From Nostoc commune NIES-4072 (lineage in GTDB: Bacteria > Cyanobacteriota > Cyanobacteriia > Cyanobacteriales > Nostocaceae), in contig NZ_BDUD01000001.1 of the NCBI RefSeq assembly GCF_003113895.1, positions 5,378,838 through 5,442,837 on the forward strand: 64,000 nucleotides of DNA, in the 5' to 3' direction. The notes beneath the pieces were generated by a model. It was not told where the DNA came from and did no database searches. It saw nothing but the letters and a program-made list of their open reading frames with translations. The stretch's first letter is position 1; every line of letters begins with the position of its first letter. Positions 17,436 through 26,072 of this stretch are shown here, piece by piece. Both the position numbers and the translations under genes were made by a program.

Positions 17436-18113
17436 ATGAGTAGTAATCTAGCCATCAAACTGCGCTCTGGAACTCAACAAGCCCACACCTCAGCAGAAAA
17501 TGTGGGATTTATGAAATGTTTTCTGAAAGGAGTTGTGGATAGAGACTGCTTCGCCAAGTTCTTAAGCAACTTGTATTACGTCTACAGCGAACTAGAAGCA
17601 GCATTAAAGAGCCATTTAGAGCATCCTATGATTAGTGCGGTTTACTTCCCCGAACTTAATCGCCAATCCTCGCTCGAAAAAGACATGGTGTTCTATTATA
17701 GGGATAACTGGAGAGAGCAAGTTACACCTTCACCTGCTGCCCAAAAGTACATTGACCGCATTCGGGAAATTTCTATTAGTGAACCAGTCTTATTGTTAGG
17801 TCATGCCTACACTCGCTACATGGGCGATCTTTCTGGGGGTCAAATGCTACAAAAAGTTGCTCAGTCAACCCTGAAGCTTTCTGGCTATGAAGGCACATCC
17901 TTTTACAATTTTGAGCAAATTCCTGACAAAAAGGCATTTAAAGATAAGTATCGTCAGGCATTAAATGAATTACCAGTTGATGATATAACAGCAGAACGGA
18001 TTGTTGCAGAAGCTAATAATGCCTTTGGGTTCAATTTACAGATGGCTCAAGAGTTAGAAGGAAGTTTAATTAAAGCACTCGGTCAAGTTATGTTTAATAG
18101 CCTAACTCATTAG
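17436..18113 (+). CDS. ho2: Heme oxygenase (biliverdin-producing), probable HO2 isoform
   Basis: A 225-residue protein. Start ATG 17436 is preceded by AGGA at good spacing and removes nine non-family residues of the longer frame. The N-terminus LAIKLRSGTQQAHTSAEN carries the proximal heme ligand His17; GHAYTRYMGDLSGGQML is the distal helix with its Gly pair. The enzyme opens heme to biliverdin IX-alpha, CO and Fe2+, feeding bilin synthesis, with ferredoxin as electron donor. It is followed by hemN after 88 bases and is divergent from acsF; this context supports the low-oxygen isoform. Confidence 0.93.
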   Translation: MSSNLAIKLRSGTQQAHTSAENVGFMKCFLKGVVDRDCFAKFLSNLYYVYSELEAALKSHLEHPMISAVYFPELNRQSSLEKDMVFYYRDNWREQVTPSPAAQKYIDRIREISISEPVLLLGHAYTRYMGDLSGGQMLQKVAQSTLKLSGYEGTSFYNFEQIPDKKAFKDKYRQALNELPVDDITAERIVAEANNAFGFNLQMAQELEGSLIKALGQVMFNSLTH

Positions 18114-18114
18114 T

Positions 18115-18180
18115 TATTAGTCGTTAGTCATTTGTCATTTGTCATTCTTCCTCTCCTACTCCCCAACTCCCTACTCCCTT
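18115..18180. repeat. Heptamer-type repeats between heme oxygenase and hemN
   Basis: The spacer contains repeated TTAGTCA/TTTGTCA units followed by ctcctactccccaactccc. This is typical degenerate heptamer-repeat sequence of Nostocales and carries no gene. Confidence 0.6.
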
Positions 18181-18201
18181 CATTCACTAGAGAGCAACTC
18201 A

Positions 18202-19584
18202 ATGGTTTTTCTATTACCTGGTGTCAAGTTTGATCTGGATTTGATTCAAAAGTACGACACTCGCGCACCTAGATACACCAGTTATCCGCCTGCTACAGAG
18301 TTAAGCGAAACATTTACTGAAACTGATTTTAAGGCCGCGATCGCAGCCTCGAATCAACGCAAAACTCCTATAAGTTTATATTTCCATATCCCCTTTTGCC
18401 AAAGTGCTTGCTATTTCTGCGGCTGTAACACAGTAATTTCCAACAATAAGAATATTGCCAAACCTTACGTAGAATCTTTAGCTCAAGACATTAAAAACAC
18501 CGCAGCTTTAATCGATCTAGATAGAAAAGTGCTGCAAATCCACTGGGGAGGCGGTACTCCTAATTACTTGGATCGTGACCAAATAGAATTTTTATGGAAA
18601 AACATCAATCGCCATTTCAACATCGATCCACAAGCAGAAATCTCAATTGAGATTAATCCTCGTTATATTGATAAAAATTACATTTTCTTTCTGAGAGAAA
18701 TTGGATTTAACCGTATTAGTTTTGGCATTCAAGATTTTAATAGCCAAGTTCAAGTAGCTATAAATCGTGTCCAGCCAGAAGAAATGCTATTTGATGTCAT
18801 GAGTTGGGTTAAAGAAGCTAAGTTTCAAAGTGTGAATGTAGACCTTATTTATGGTTTACCTTATCAAACCCGCGAAACATTTCGGGAGACGTTGAAAAAG
18901 ACTGTTAAGTTAGACCCTGACCGAATTGTTGTTTTTAACTTTGCATATATACCGTGGATCAAACCTACACAAAAAAATATTCCTCAAGAGGCGCTACCCC
19001 CAGCAGAGGAAAAGTTAGAAATTCTGAAAATGACCATTGAAGAATTGACGAATAACCAATATCTATTTATTGGGATGGATCATTTTGCTAAAACTAATGA
19101 TGAACTAGCGATCGCTCAACGCAATGGCACTCTCAAGCGCAATTTCCAGGGTTACACTACTCACGCTGAGACAGAACTGTTTGGTTTTGGTTCTACATCC
19201 ATCAGTATGCTAGAAGATGCTTATGCTCAAAACCACAAGGAATTAAAGGATTATTATCACACAATTGCAGCAGGTGCTTTACCAGTTAGCAAAGGTATCA
19301 AGCTTACTCAAAATGACATCATCAGACGGGATGTGATCATGGGTATTATGTCTCACTTTCAGTTGCATAAGCAAGATATTGAAAATAAGTATGATCTCAA
19401 TTTTGATGAATATTTCTCTGAGGAACTAGAGGCGTTAAAACCACTAGAAGCCGATGGTCTAGTCAATTTATCAAAAAATCAGATCCAGATTACAGATATC
19501 GGTAGATTACTAGTCAGAAATATTGCCGTCATCTTTGATACTCATACAAGAACACGAGAGACAAAATTTTCTCGTGCTATTTGA
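18202..19584 (+). CDS. hemN: Oxygen-independent coproporphyrinogen III oxidase (radical SAM)
   Basis: A 460-residue protein. ATG 18202 is chosen because the family begins near VKFDLDLIQKYDTRAPRYTSYPPA; the longer frame only adds translated repeat. The radical-SAM cluster is C66-x3-C70-x2-C73 in HIPFCQSACYFCGCN. Other HemN landmarks are WGGGTPNYL and GFGSTSISM. It converts coproporphyrinogen III to protoporphyrinogen IX without O2, which complements HemF under micro-oxic conditions. It lies downstream of heme oxygenase and is likely co-transcribed with it. Confidence 0.95.
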   Translation: MVFLLPGVKFDLDLIQKYDTRAPRYTSYPPATELSETFTETDFKAAIAASNQRKTPISLYFHIPFCQSACYFCGCNTVISNNKNIAKPYVESLAQDIKNTAALIDLDRKVLQIHWGGGTPNYLDRDQIEFLWKNINRHFNIDPQAEISIEINPRYIDKNYIFFLREIGFNRISFGIQDFNSQVQVAINRVQPEEMLFDVMSWVKEAKFQSVNVDLIYGLPYQTRETFRETLKKTVKLDPDRIVVFNFAYIPWIKPTQKNIPQEALPPAEEKLEILKMTIEELTNNQYLFIGMDHFAKTNDELAIAQRNGTLKRNFQGYTTHAETELFGFGSTSISMLEDAYAQNHKELKDYYHTIAAGALPVSKGIKLTQNDIIRRDVIMGIMSHFQLHKQDIENKYDLNFDEYFSEELEALKPLEADGLVNLSKNQIQITDIGRLLVRNIAVIFDTHTRTRETKFSRAI

Positions 19585-19614
19585 TACTACTTTTATGAAT
19601 GTCAGATACATATT

Positions 19615-19653
19615 ATCCCCTCAATCTACCTTGAAAATCACGATTGAGGGGAT
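19615..19653 (+). terminator. Terminator-like hairpin after hemN
   Basis: ATCCCCTCAATC (19615-19626) pairs perfectly with GATTGAGGGGAT (19642-19653), 30 bases after the hemN stop. The T tract is short, so it could be a weak terminator or a stabilising stem. Confidence 0.6.
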
Positions 19654-20132
19654 TTAACTAATTAGGACTTGGGCATCAGGAATCTATAGTGGTAATTTGC
19701 CTGCCGAGGGCAAAAGCTACTACTAATCCCATGCCTAAGTTGATAATCTTTCTTGATAAATATATAGATTACATGATCTTGTAGCTGTTTACCCATTTTT
19801 TACAAGGAATAAAAGATACTCTTATAGTTTTGACATTATTTCTCAATAAAGTGGTATTGTTAGATCGACTTAAATCTGCTTTGTCAAAGTCACTTGCGTA
19901 CAACTTTACCTTGTGACCAAAAAGAGTAGTGGGGACTAAAGAAATTATTGAAAAACAAGCAAGGAGGAAGAAAAAGAGGAATTGGGGCAGGGTACGGAAT
20001 GCTTAGGAGGGGAGAAAGTTTCCCCTTTTCCCCCTGCTCCCTGCTCCCCTGCTTCTTCATTTCTCCCAATTTCTAATCCCCAGTCCCTCACTGACCAATA
20101 GCAGTTTCAGTCACCAGGCGTTGCATGTGTAC
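19654..20132. other. Intergenic region with G-rich/C-rich repeat
   Basis: No gene is seen. Bases of about 19960-20060 hold gaggaggaag-type purine-rich sequence followed by CCCCTGCTCCCTGCTCCCC, similar to the block translated inside lysC. The rest is AT-rich upstream sequence of the acylase gene. Confidence 0.5.
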
Positions 20133-22250
20133 ATGGTGGTGTTAATGAGGATTGATAGTTTACTCAGAGTTTACAAAAGAAAATCAATACGCGTTTTACC
20201 CTTAATACTCAGTTTGATATTGGTTTTGTTTGTCGGAAGCCGCACTGTAGCTGTACCAACGAAATCCACAGAGATATTATGGGATACATACGGTGTGCCG
20301 CACATTTACGGTAAAGATGACCAGAGTGCATTTTATGCCTTTGGTTGGGCACAAATGCAAAGTCATGGAGATTTACTTTTGCGTCTCTATGGTCAAGCAC
20401 GGGGACACGCAGCCGAATATTGGGGAGAGGAATATCTGGAGTCAGATCGTTGGGTACAGACTGCGGGAGTACCAGAACGCGCTAGTACTTGGTACAAGGC
20501 CCAGAGTTCAACTTTTCGTAGTTATCTTGATGCTTTTGCTACTGGGATCAATGCTTATGCAAAAGAAAATCCGAAGTTAATTGATGATCAAGTTGAGGTA
20601 GTGCTACCAGTCAAGGCAGAAGATGTCATGGCTCACTTACATCGGGTACTCAATTTCACCTTTGTAGTCAATCCGGAGTCAGTATTAGACCTGAGCAAAG
20701 AAAAGTTACAAGCAGGATCTAATGGTTGGGCGATCGCACCAAGTCATTCTGCCAATGGGAATGCCATGTTGTTAGCAAACCCACACCTACCTTGGTCAGA
20801 TTTATTTTTGTGGTATGAAGCTCAAATCACCGCACCAGGGATTGATGCTTATGGGGCAACACTTGTAGGTATTCCCGTATTAGCGATCGCCTTTAACAAC
20901 AACTTAGGTTGGACTCACACTGTTAATACTTATGATGGTTGGGATGTTTATCAACTCACACTGGCAGGTAATGGATACCAGTTTGATGACAAAGTTCTTA
21001 ACTTTCAGACAAAAACTCTCTCCTTAAAGGTGAAGCAGAAAAATGGGTCTTTACAAGAGCAACCATTAATAGTAAAAAGTTCCGTCCATGGCCCTGTGGT
21101 AGCCGAGAAAAATGGTAAAGCCGTAGCGCTGAGAGTCGCAGGTCTTGACCGACCAGGTGTACTCCAAGAATGGTGGGATATGGCCCGATCAAAAAATCTT
21201 GCCCAGTTTGAAAAGACACTCCAGCGCCTGCAATTGCCAATGTTTACGGTGATGTATGCGGATCGAGAAGGGCATATTATGCACCTATTCAACGGTCAAG
21301 TTCCAGTACGCTCTAAGGGTGATTTTGAATACTGGCAAGGCATAATCCCAGGAAATACATCTAAAACCTTGTGGACAAAAATTCATCCTTACCAAGATTT
21401 ACCGCGCATAGTTGACCCGAAGAGTGGTTGGTTGCAAAATACAAACGATCCACCTTGGACAACTACATTTCCAGCCGCCATTAAAGCAGATAATTACCCG
21501 CCTTACATGGCACCTCGTTTCATGGATTTTCGCTCCCAACGTTCTGTAAGAATGCTGGCTGAGGATGACAAAATCTCTTTTGATCAAATGGTTGTATACA
21601 AGCACTCTACTCGTATGGAACTGGCCGATCGCATTTTGGATGATTTAATTCCGGCTACACGCAAGTACGGTCAGGACTTAGGGCAAAAAGCAGCTAATGT
21701 CTTAGAAGCATGGGATCGGCAAGCTAATGCAGATAGTCGCGGAGCCGTACTATTTGCCTTTTGGGTACAACAGATGGACTTAGATAAAACCTTTAGTAAA
21801 CCTTGGAATGAAAATTATCCACGCACCACACCCGATGGTTTAGCTAATCCTGAAAGTGCAGTCGCAACTCTGCAAGCAGTTGCAGCAGAGGTAGAAAAGA
21901 CTTATGGGGCGCTTGATGTACCGTGGGGAAAGGTTTTTCGGCTACGGTTGGGTGATATGGATTTATCTGCTAATGGTGGGGATGGCAGCCTGGGAATTTT
22001 TCGGGTACTGAATTCCGCTCCCGGAGAAAATGGGCAGTTCCAAGCCGTTGCAGGTGATTCCTATGTGGCTGCAATTGAATTTTCCAACCCTGTACGGGCA
22101 ATGGCACTCACCAGCTACGGTAATGCAACTCAACCCGGATCGCCCCACATTAGCGACCAGTTACAGATGTTAGCTAACAAAAAGTTGCGGACAGTGTGGC
22201 GCGATCGCTCAGATATTCTTGCTCATCTAGAAGAACGTAAAATATTCTGA
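20133..22250 (+). CDS. Penicillin acylase family protein (possible AHL acylase)
   Basis: A protein of about 705 residues of the N-terminal nucleophile hydrolase family. An N-terminal hydrophobic segment (VLPLILSLILVLFV) indicates export or anchoring. The alpha part starts VPHIYGKDDQSAFYAFGWAQMQSHGDL. The self-processing site is GSNGWAI, with the catalytic Ser196 becoming the N-terminus of the beta chain. The HTVNTYDGWD and NTNDPPW regions fit the family. Such proteins cleave amide bonds of beta-lactams or acyl-homoserine lactones; AiiC of Anabaena PCC 7120 is a related cyanobacterial quorum-quenching acylase. The start is uncertain: TTG 20121, ATG 20133 and ATG 20145 are all in frame and none has a strong ribosome-binding site. 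Confidence 0.9.
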   Translation: MVVLMRIDSLLRVYKRKSIRVLPLILSLILVLFVGSRTVAVPTKSTEILWDTYGVPHIYGKDDQSAFYAFGWAQMQSHGDLLLRLYGQARGHAAEYWGEEYLESDRWVQTAGVPERASTWYKAQSSTFRSYLDAFATGINAYAKENPKLIDDQVEVVLPVKAEDVMAHLHRVLNFTFVVNPESVLDLSKEKLQAGSNGWAIAPSHSANGNAMLLANPHLPWSDLFLWYEAQITAPGIDAYGATLVGIPVLAIAFNNNLGWTHTVNTYDGWDVYQLTLAGNGYQFDDKVLNFQTKTLSLKVKQKNGSLQEQPLIVKSSVHGPVVAEKNGKAVALRVAGLDRPGVLQEWWDMARSKNLAQFEKTLQRLQLPMFTVMYADREGHIMHLFNGQVPVRSKGDFEYWQGIIPGNTSKTLWTKIHPYQDLPRIVDPKSGWLQNTNDPPWTTTFPAAIKADNYPPYMAPRFMDFRSQRSVRMLAEDDKISFDQMVVYKHSTRMELADRILDDLIPATRKYGQDLGQKAANVLEAWDRQANADSRGAVLFAFWVQQMDLDKTFSKPWNENYPRTTPDGLANPESAVATLQAVAAEVEKTYGALDVPWGKVFRLRLGDMDLSANGGDGSLGIFRVLNSAPGENGQFQAVAGDSYVAAIEFSNPVRAMALTSYGNATQPGSPHISDQLQMLANKKLRTVWRDRSDILAHLEERKIF

Positions 22251-22597
22251 GGTTAATAGTCTGTTTCTAGCACTTGCGATGTCGGCGACGGGCTACGCCT
22301 ACGCCCAAAAATTTCTAATTTTCTAGAGATATTTGGAGCGATCATCGTATGACCGTCCCTTCTCTACGTTCCCTGCGGGACGCTGACGCGAACGCGTACT
22401 GTGTCGCAGACAAACGCTGTGTGTAGCTTGCTTCGACCTCAGAGTACGCTCGAATTAAAAATTGAGAAAATTTTTAATTCCTCAAAGGAGTTAACGGGAA
22501 TTTATTTTGAAAAGCAATTGCAGTTTGTAACAAGTAATTTAATCTAACATAAGCCTAAATAACACTGCTAATTTTGACTAGTGAACCAGGAGACAAG
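22251..22597. repeat. Intergenic region made largely of dispersed repeats
   Basis: No gene is seen. A copy of the 29-bp repeat type lies at about 22278-22309 (GCGATGTCGGCGACGGGC then TACGCCTACGC). A second family with ccctgcgggacgctgacgcg occurs at about 22370-22440. A perfect stem GAATTAAAAATT / AATTTTTAATTC is at 22452-22480. Confidence 0.65.
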
Positions 22598-23029
22598 ATG
22601 GAAAGCAACACCATAGCGTGGTGGATATATGCATTACTTTCGGCTGGCTTTGCAGCATTGACAACTATTTTTGCCAAAATTGGCATAGAAAATATTAATT
22701 CTAATTTAGCAACAGCAATCCGAACTGTTGTTATCTTAGTAATTGCTTGGGGAATTGTATTTTTTCAAGGAAATGTAGTTAATATTTTAGCTATTTCCCA
22801 AAAAACGATGATCTTCTTATTATTATCTGGGCTATCTACAGGATTATCATGGATTTTTTACTTCCAAGCTTTACAAACAGGAAAAGCCTCCCTTGTAGCA
22901 CCAATTGATAAATCAAGCTTGGTATTAGTTTTATTGTTTTCAGTAATTTTTCTGGGAGAACCATTAAACTTGAAGATAATATTAGGAAGCAGTTTAGTAG
23001 TTGTGGGTACTTTAGTTCTAATCCTTTAA
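22598..23029 (+). CDS. EamA-domain transporter, half size
   Basis: A 143-residue membrane protein. ATG 22598 has AGGAG five bases upstream, so the longer frame from 22574 is rejected. Five hydrophobic helices are visible (WWIYALLSAGFAALTTIFAKIG; AIRTVVILVIAWGIVFF; MIFLLLSGLSTGLSWIFYF; SLVLVLLFSVIFLGE; ILGSSLVVVGTLVLIL). This is one EamA (DMT superfamily) domain; most relatives have two. Such half-size proteins probably dimerise. The substrate is unknown. Confidence 0.85.
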   Translation: MESNTIAWWIYALLSAGFAALTTIFAKIGIENINSNLATAIRTVVILVIAWGIVFFQGNVVNILAISQKTMIFLLLSGLSTGLSWIFYFQALQTGKASLVAPIDKSSLVLVLLFSVIFLGEPLNLKIILGSSLVVVGTLVLIL

Positions 23030-23360
23030 ACTAATTGAGTATGTACTTACAAAGTATTTTAATTCATCTCCAAAAAGTTAGATTATTTTTTACATCTTAA
23101 GGTAGATATCAAAAACTATAATGTTAGTGTTTAGTTCGAGATGAAGTAACGTCTAAACTTGTGTATTCAATAATTCCTGATTTATCTGACAAAACTTTCG
23201 TTTAGGATTTTTATTTATAGAATAGAAATGCCAATTTCCATCTGAACCTTGGTGTAAAGTTTTTTGTCTAACTTTTGGATTTAGCATTTATCCCATCTGG
23301 TAGAAAGAAATGTGAATCAGAGTTGATAACTTAGATACAAGTGAGATTGTTGAGGCAGTT
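23030..23360. other. AT-rich intergenic region
   Basis: Nothing recognisable is seen in these 331 bases other than AT-rich upstream sequence of the YeaQ-like gene. No terminator hairpin is clear after the EamA gene. Confidence 0.5.
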
Positions 23361-23661
23361 ATGAGTATTCTTGCTTGGGTAGTTTTAGGACTTTTAGCAG
23401 GTGCGATGCCTAACGGCAAGCTACGCCTACGCTAAAACTGTTTATCCTGGTTATCAAGGTGGTGGAATTCTCTCCACAATGATTTTGGATATTATTGGGG
23501 CTTTCGTCGGTGGAAGTCTATTTACCTTGCTACGAACAGGAACTCTGCAAATTACTGCGGCTGGCGCTGGTTTAACTCTTCCAGGTATTTTAGTAGCTGT
23601 GATCGGTGCAATTGTTGCTATTTATCTATGGGGATTAATCAGAAGAAGCAGCAATGCTTAA
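23361..23661 (+). pseudogene. YeaQ/GlsB-family small membrane protein, frameshifted by a repeat
   Basis: The ATG at 23361 opens MSILAWVVLGLLAGA, the standard N-terminus of GlsB/YeaQ/YmgE membrane proteins. It then runs into a dispersed repeat (23403-23432) and a TAA. The remainder (AKTVYPGYQGGGILSTM to the end) continues in the +1 frame. The repeat here is 30 bases, one more than the 29-bp copies elsewhere; a 29-bp copy would keep the frame. So either the gene is broken by one extra base or the sequence has a 1-base error. The family consists of small 3-TM proteins of unknown or stress-related function. Confidence 0.8.
23403..23432. repeat. 30-base variant of the 29-bp repeat inside the YeaQ-like gene
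   Basis: The unit begins GCGATGCCTAACGGCAAG and ends CTACGCCTACGC. Compared with the usual CCTACGGCGGGC core, it has one extra base, which changes the reading frame. Confidence 0.75.
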
Positions 23662-23833
23662 TCGCTGATTGGCAGTTATCAACACTAACATGACTACTGT
23701 ATTTTATTGGTCTTCTAGTGAAACAGTTTGAGAAACTATTAAATCTCAAATTACCTAATTGTTGAAAGATGCTAGGAGACAATAAAATAGGTTGTTAATT
23801 CTGTAAAATCATAATTTTTGGAAGTGTAAATCT

Positions 23834-24526
23834 ATGTTTTTTCACAAAAAAGAGCCTATTCATGCAGTTAACGTTACTGAACCAAATCCTCGTTTTGCTC
23901 AGTTGCTTTTAGAGCAGTTTGGCGGAGCTACTGGAGAACTTAGTGCAGCACTTCAATATTGGGTTCAATCATTCCATGTCGAGAATGCTGGAATTAAAGA
24001 CATGCTTCAAGACATTGCAATCGAGGAATTTAGCCATTTAGAAATGGTTGGTAAACTCATTGAAGCTCATACTAAAAATACGGATCAAACAGAGGCTTAT
24101 AAAAGCACTCTCTTTGCAGTGCGAGGAATTGGGCCTCATTTTCTAGATAGTCAGGGTAATGCTTGGACTGCAAGTTACTTGAATGAAGGTGGCGATGTAG
24201 TCCGTGATTTGAGAGCTAATGTTGCAGCTGAAGCTGGCGCTCGTCAAACTTACGAAGAGTTAATTAAGTTGGCAACTGACAAAGGAACCCAAGAGACTTT
24301 AGTCCATCTGTTAACACGAGAAATTTCTCATACCCAGATGTTTATGAAAGCTCTAGATTCGCTGGGTAAGTTGACAGATCCGTTCTTTGGTAATATTAAG
24401 CCAGATGAAACTGTTGCTCTTTACTACAACTTATCTACAGACGGCAATGGTCAAGATGAGCGTGGCCCTTGGAATTCTGAGCCAACATTCAAATACATTG
24501 CGAATCCGTTAGAAACTCACTCTTAA
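23834..24526 (+). CDS. Manganese catalase
   Basis: A 230-residue protein of the non-heme dimanganese catalase family. The ferritin-like core shows LSAALQYWVQSF, the ligand helix IAIEEFSHLEMV, and the second pair of ligands in AAEAGARQTYEEL and LTREISHTQMF. These supply the Glu/His ligands of the dimanganese site. It decomposes H2O2 in the cytoplasm. Nostocales carry Mn catalases in place of a functional heme catalase, and they are induced by osmotic, salt or oxidative stress. It sits as a single gene with its own terminator. Confidence 0.93.
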   Translation: MFFHKKEPIHAVNVTEPNPRFAQLLLEQFGGATGELSAALQYWVQSFHVENAGIKDMLQDIAIEEFSHLEMVGKLIEAHTKNTDQTEAYKSTLFAVRGIGPHFLDSQGNAWTASYLNEGGDVVRDLRANVAAEAGARQTYEELIKLATDKGTQETLVHLLTREISHTQMFMKALDSLGKLTDPFFGNIKPDETVALYYNLSTDGNGQDERGPWNSEPTFKYIANPLETHS

Positions 24527-24571
24527 TTTCATTGATTGCAGTGAGAGCTTCTTGAAAACTCCTAATTATTA

Positions 24572-24596
24572 GGTGGGCTATTTGCCCACCTTGTTT
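24572..24596 (+). terminator. Terminator after Mn catalase
   Basis: GGTGGGC (24572-24578) and GCCCACC (24584-24590) form a perfect 7-bp stem with a 5-base loop, followed by TTGTTT. It lies 46 bases after the catalase stop. Confidence 0.8.
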
Positions 24597-24691
24597 AGCA
24601 ATAGTTAAACTATTTGTCTACATCAGGGATTTTTGAGGGAGAATTTAGCTTTATCCAACCTAAAGCAATCTTAAATCATTCGTGAACAACA

Positions 24692-24724
24692 AGATTCCCG
24701 ATTTCTTAGAGAAGTCGGGAATCT
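24692..24724. repeat. Dispersed inverted repeat AGATTCCCGA...TCGGGAATCT
   Basis: A hairpin of about 15 bp with two mismatches and a short loop lies in the 387-base gap between the catalase and DUF3891 genes. This sequence type is a frequent intergenic repeat in Nostoc. The rest of the gap shows nothing else clear. Confidence 0.6.
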
Positions 24725-24913
24725 AAATCGATAAGTATTTGCTGATATTGATTTGGATGCAACACGCGCTTTGGATACATGTTTCTGCGCGATATTGAAA
24801 TTAAGCTACACTGAAGAAGTCAGAGCGATCGCCTCTTCAAATCTACCCCGACGTTTCTGAATTCAGAAATTAATTCAACTCAAAATCAAAACTAAGAATC
24901 AGGAGATTGATTT

Positions 24914-25654
24914 GTGATTGTCAACGCTACGCCAAATGGTTGGGAAGTTATTTATCACCGCGCCCATGCTTTATTAGCAGCTCAACTTGCAGGACAATGG
25001 CGGCGTAAAGATGCTCCAGCAAGGTTATATGAAACTGTCGCTGCAATTTCCCATCACGATGACCTAGAAAAAGAGTGGGAAGAGGACATTCTTACTGAAG
25101 CAGGTGCGCCACTGGACTTCATGCTCTCTTCAAATGCCGATGTTGATGCTGGTGTCCAAAAGTTGGCTGATCTGGCAAAGAATGCCCTTTACCGTGGACG
25201 ATGGGTGGCTTTATTAATTTCCATGCATATCAGCCGTTTAAATGAGTCAAGCCGGGGTCAGTTTCCAGAATTAGACAAACTTCTAGATGAGCAACTGCAA
25301 AACCAGCAACGTTGGCGCAAAGAATTAGGCATCGAAAAGGAAGAAGTTGATGCAGCCTATGCATTTATGCAATGGTGCGATCGCCTTTCTCTGATTTTAT
25401 GTCAGCAAGAACTACCTGCTGATGAGCGGTTTTTAGAAATTAGCAAGGGCCCTGAAGGTCAACGCTATGACATCATGCAGCGTAGCGATAACTTGGTTGT
25501 TGTCAAACCCTGGCCCTTCCAAGACGATAAATTCACGGTCAACGTCGAAGCTTGCGAACTCTCCCAAATTAAATTTGAGAGCAGCACTGAACTAACTCAA
25601 GCACTACAAGAAGCTCCCATCAAGGTACTAGAGTGGACATTCGTTAAAAGTTAG
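24914..25654 (+). CDS. DUF3891 family protein
   Basis: A 246-residue protein with a GTG start. The opening MIVNATPNGWEVIYHRAHALLAAQLAGQW and AISHHDDLEKEWEED, then FMQWCDRLSLILCQ, fit DUF3891. The spaced His and Asp residues (HRAH, HHDD, CDRLSL) suggest a helical metal-binding hydrolase-like fold related to HD proteins, but the function is not established. It is a single gene, with a hairpin after it that is shared with the convergent psaK. Confidence 0.85.
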   Translation: MIVNATPNGWEVIYHRAHALLAAQLAGQWRRKDAPARLYETVAAISHHDDLEKEWEEDILTEAGAPLDFMLSSNADVDAGVQKLADLAKNALYRGRWVALLISMHISRLNESSRGQFPELDKLLDEQLQNQQRWRKELGIEKEEVDAAYAFMQWCDRLSLILCQQELPADERFLEISKGPEGQRYDIMQRSDNLVVVKPWPFQDDKFTVNVEACELSQIKFESSTELTQALQEAPIKVLEWTFVKS

Positions 25655-25739
25655 ACAGTTGTCGCCGCCATAGTCAGTAATTCAAGCCTCCAGATACAGG
25701 CTTTTGGTGTTGGAATTTCTCTGGCTTTTCAATAAAAAA

Positions 25740-25771
25740 GAGCCAGAGAACTAACTCTCTGGCTCAAAGCC
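25740..25771 (-). terminator. Terminator between DUF3891 and psaK (convergent)
   Basis: GAGCCAGAGA (25740-25749) pairs perfectly with TCTCTGGCTC (25756-25765). Read on the minus strand the stem is followed by TTTTTT, so it is a good terminator for psaK and may also stop transcription from the other side. Confidence 0.85.
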
Positions 25772-25811
25772 GGAGACAAAAAAATCATCAAATAAAAGCT
25801 GAGGTAACAAC

Positions 25812-26072
25812 CTAAATTCTTCCCAGGTTATGCAATCCTAAGATAACGCCCACTCCTAAGATATGACCAAAGGCAGTAGTTGCTAAAAGGGCTGGTAAAC
25901 CAAAACCACCAAAAAAATTGGCTGAGGGTAGTCCTGGTTCTGCGTTGGGATATTTAATGGTAGATTTACCAAAGGCAATGGCAACGATATTAACGATAAT
26001 CATAATCAGTGCAACTGTCGGACTCCATTGCAGAGGTGTAGTTGCGGCAGCTAGTAGGGTTGAAGTAAACAC
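25812..26072 (-). CDS. psaK: Photosystem I reaction center subunit PsaK
   Basis: An 86-residue protein with two membrane helices separated by a charged loop: TVALIMIIVNIVAIAFGK, then ALLATTAFGHILGVGVILGL. NAEPGLPSANFFGGFGLPALL between them is the PsaK hallmark. PsaK sits at the periphery of photosystem I, binds chlorophyll and carotenoid, and in cyanobacteria one isoform (PsaK2) takes part in high-light state transitions. Which isoform this is cannot be told here. It is a single gene with its own terminator. Confidence 0.95.
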   Translation of the reverse strand: MFTSTLLAAATTPLQWSPTVALIMIIVNIVAIAFGKSTIKYPNAEPGLPSANFFGGFGLPALLATTAFGHILGVGVILGLHNLGRI

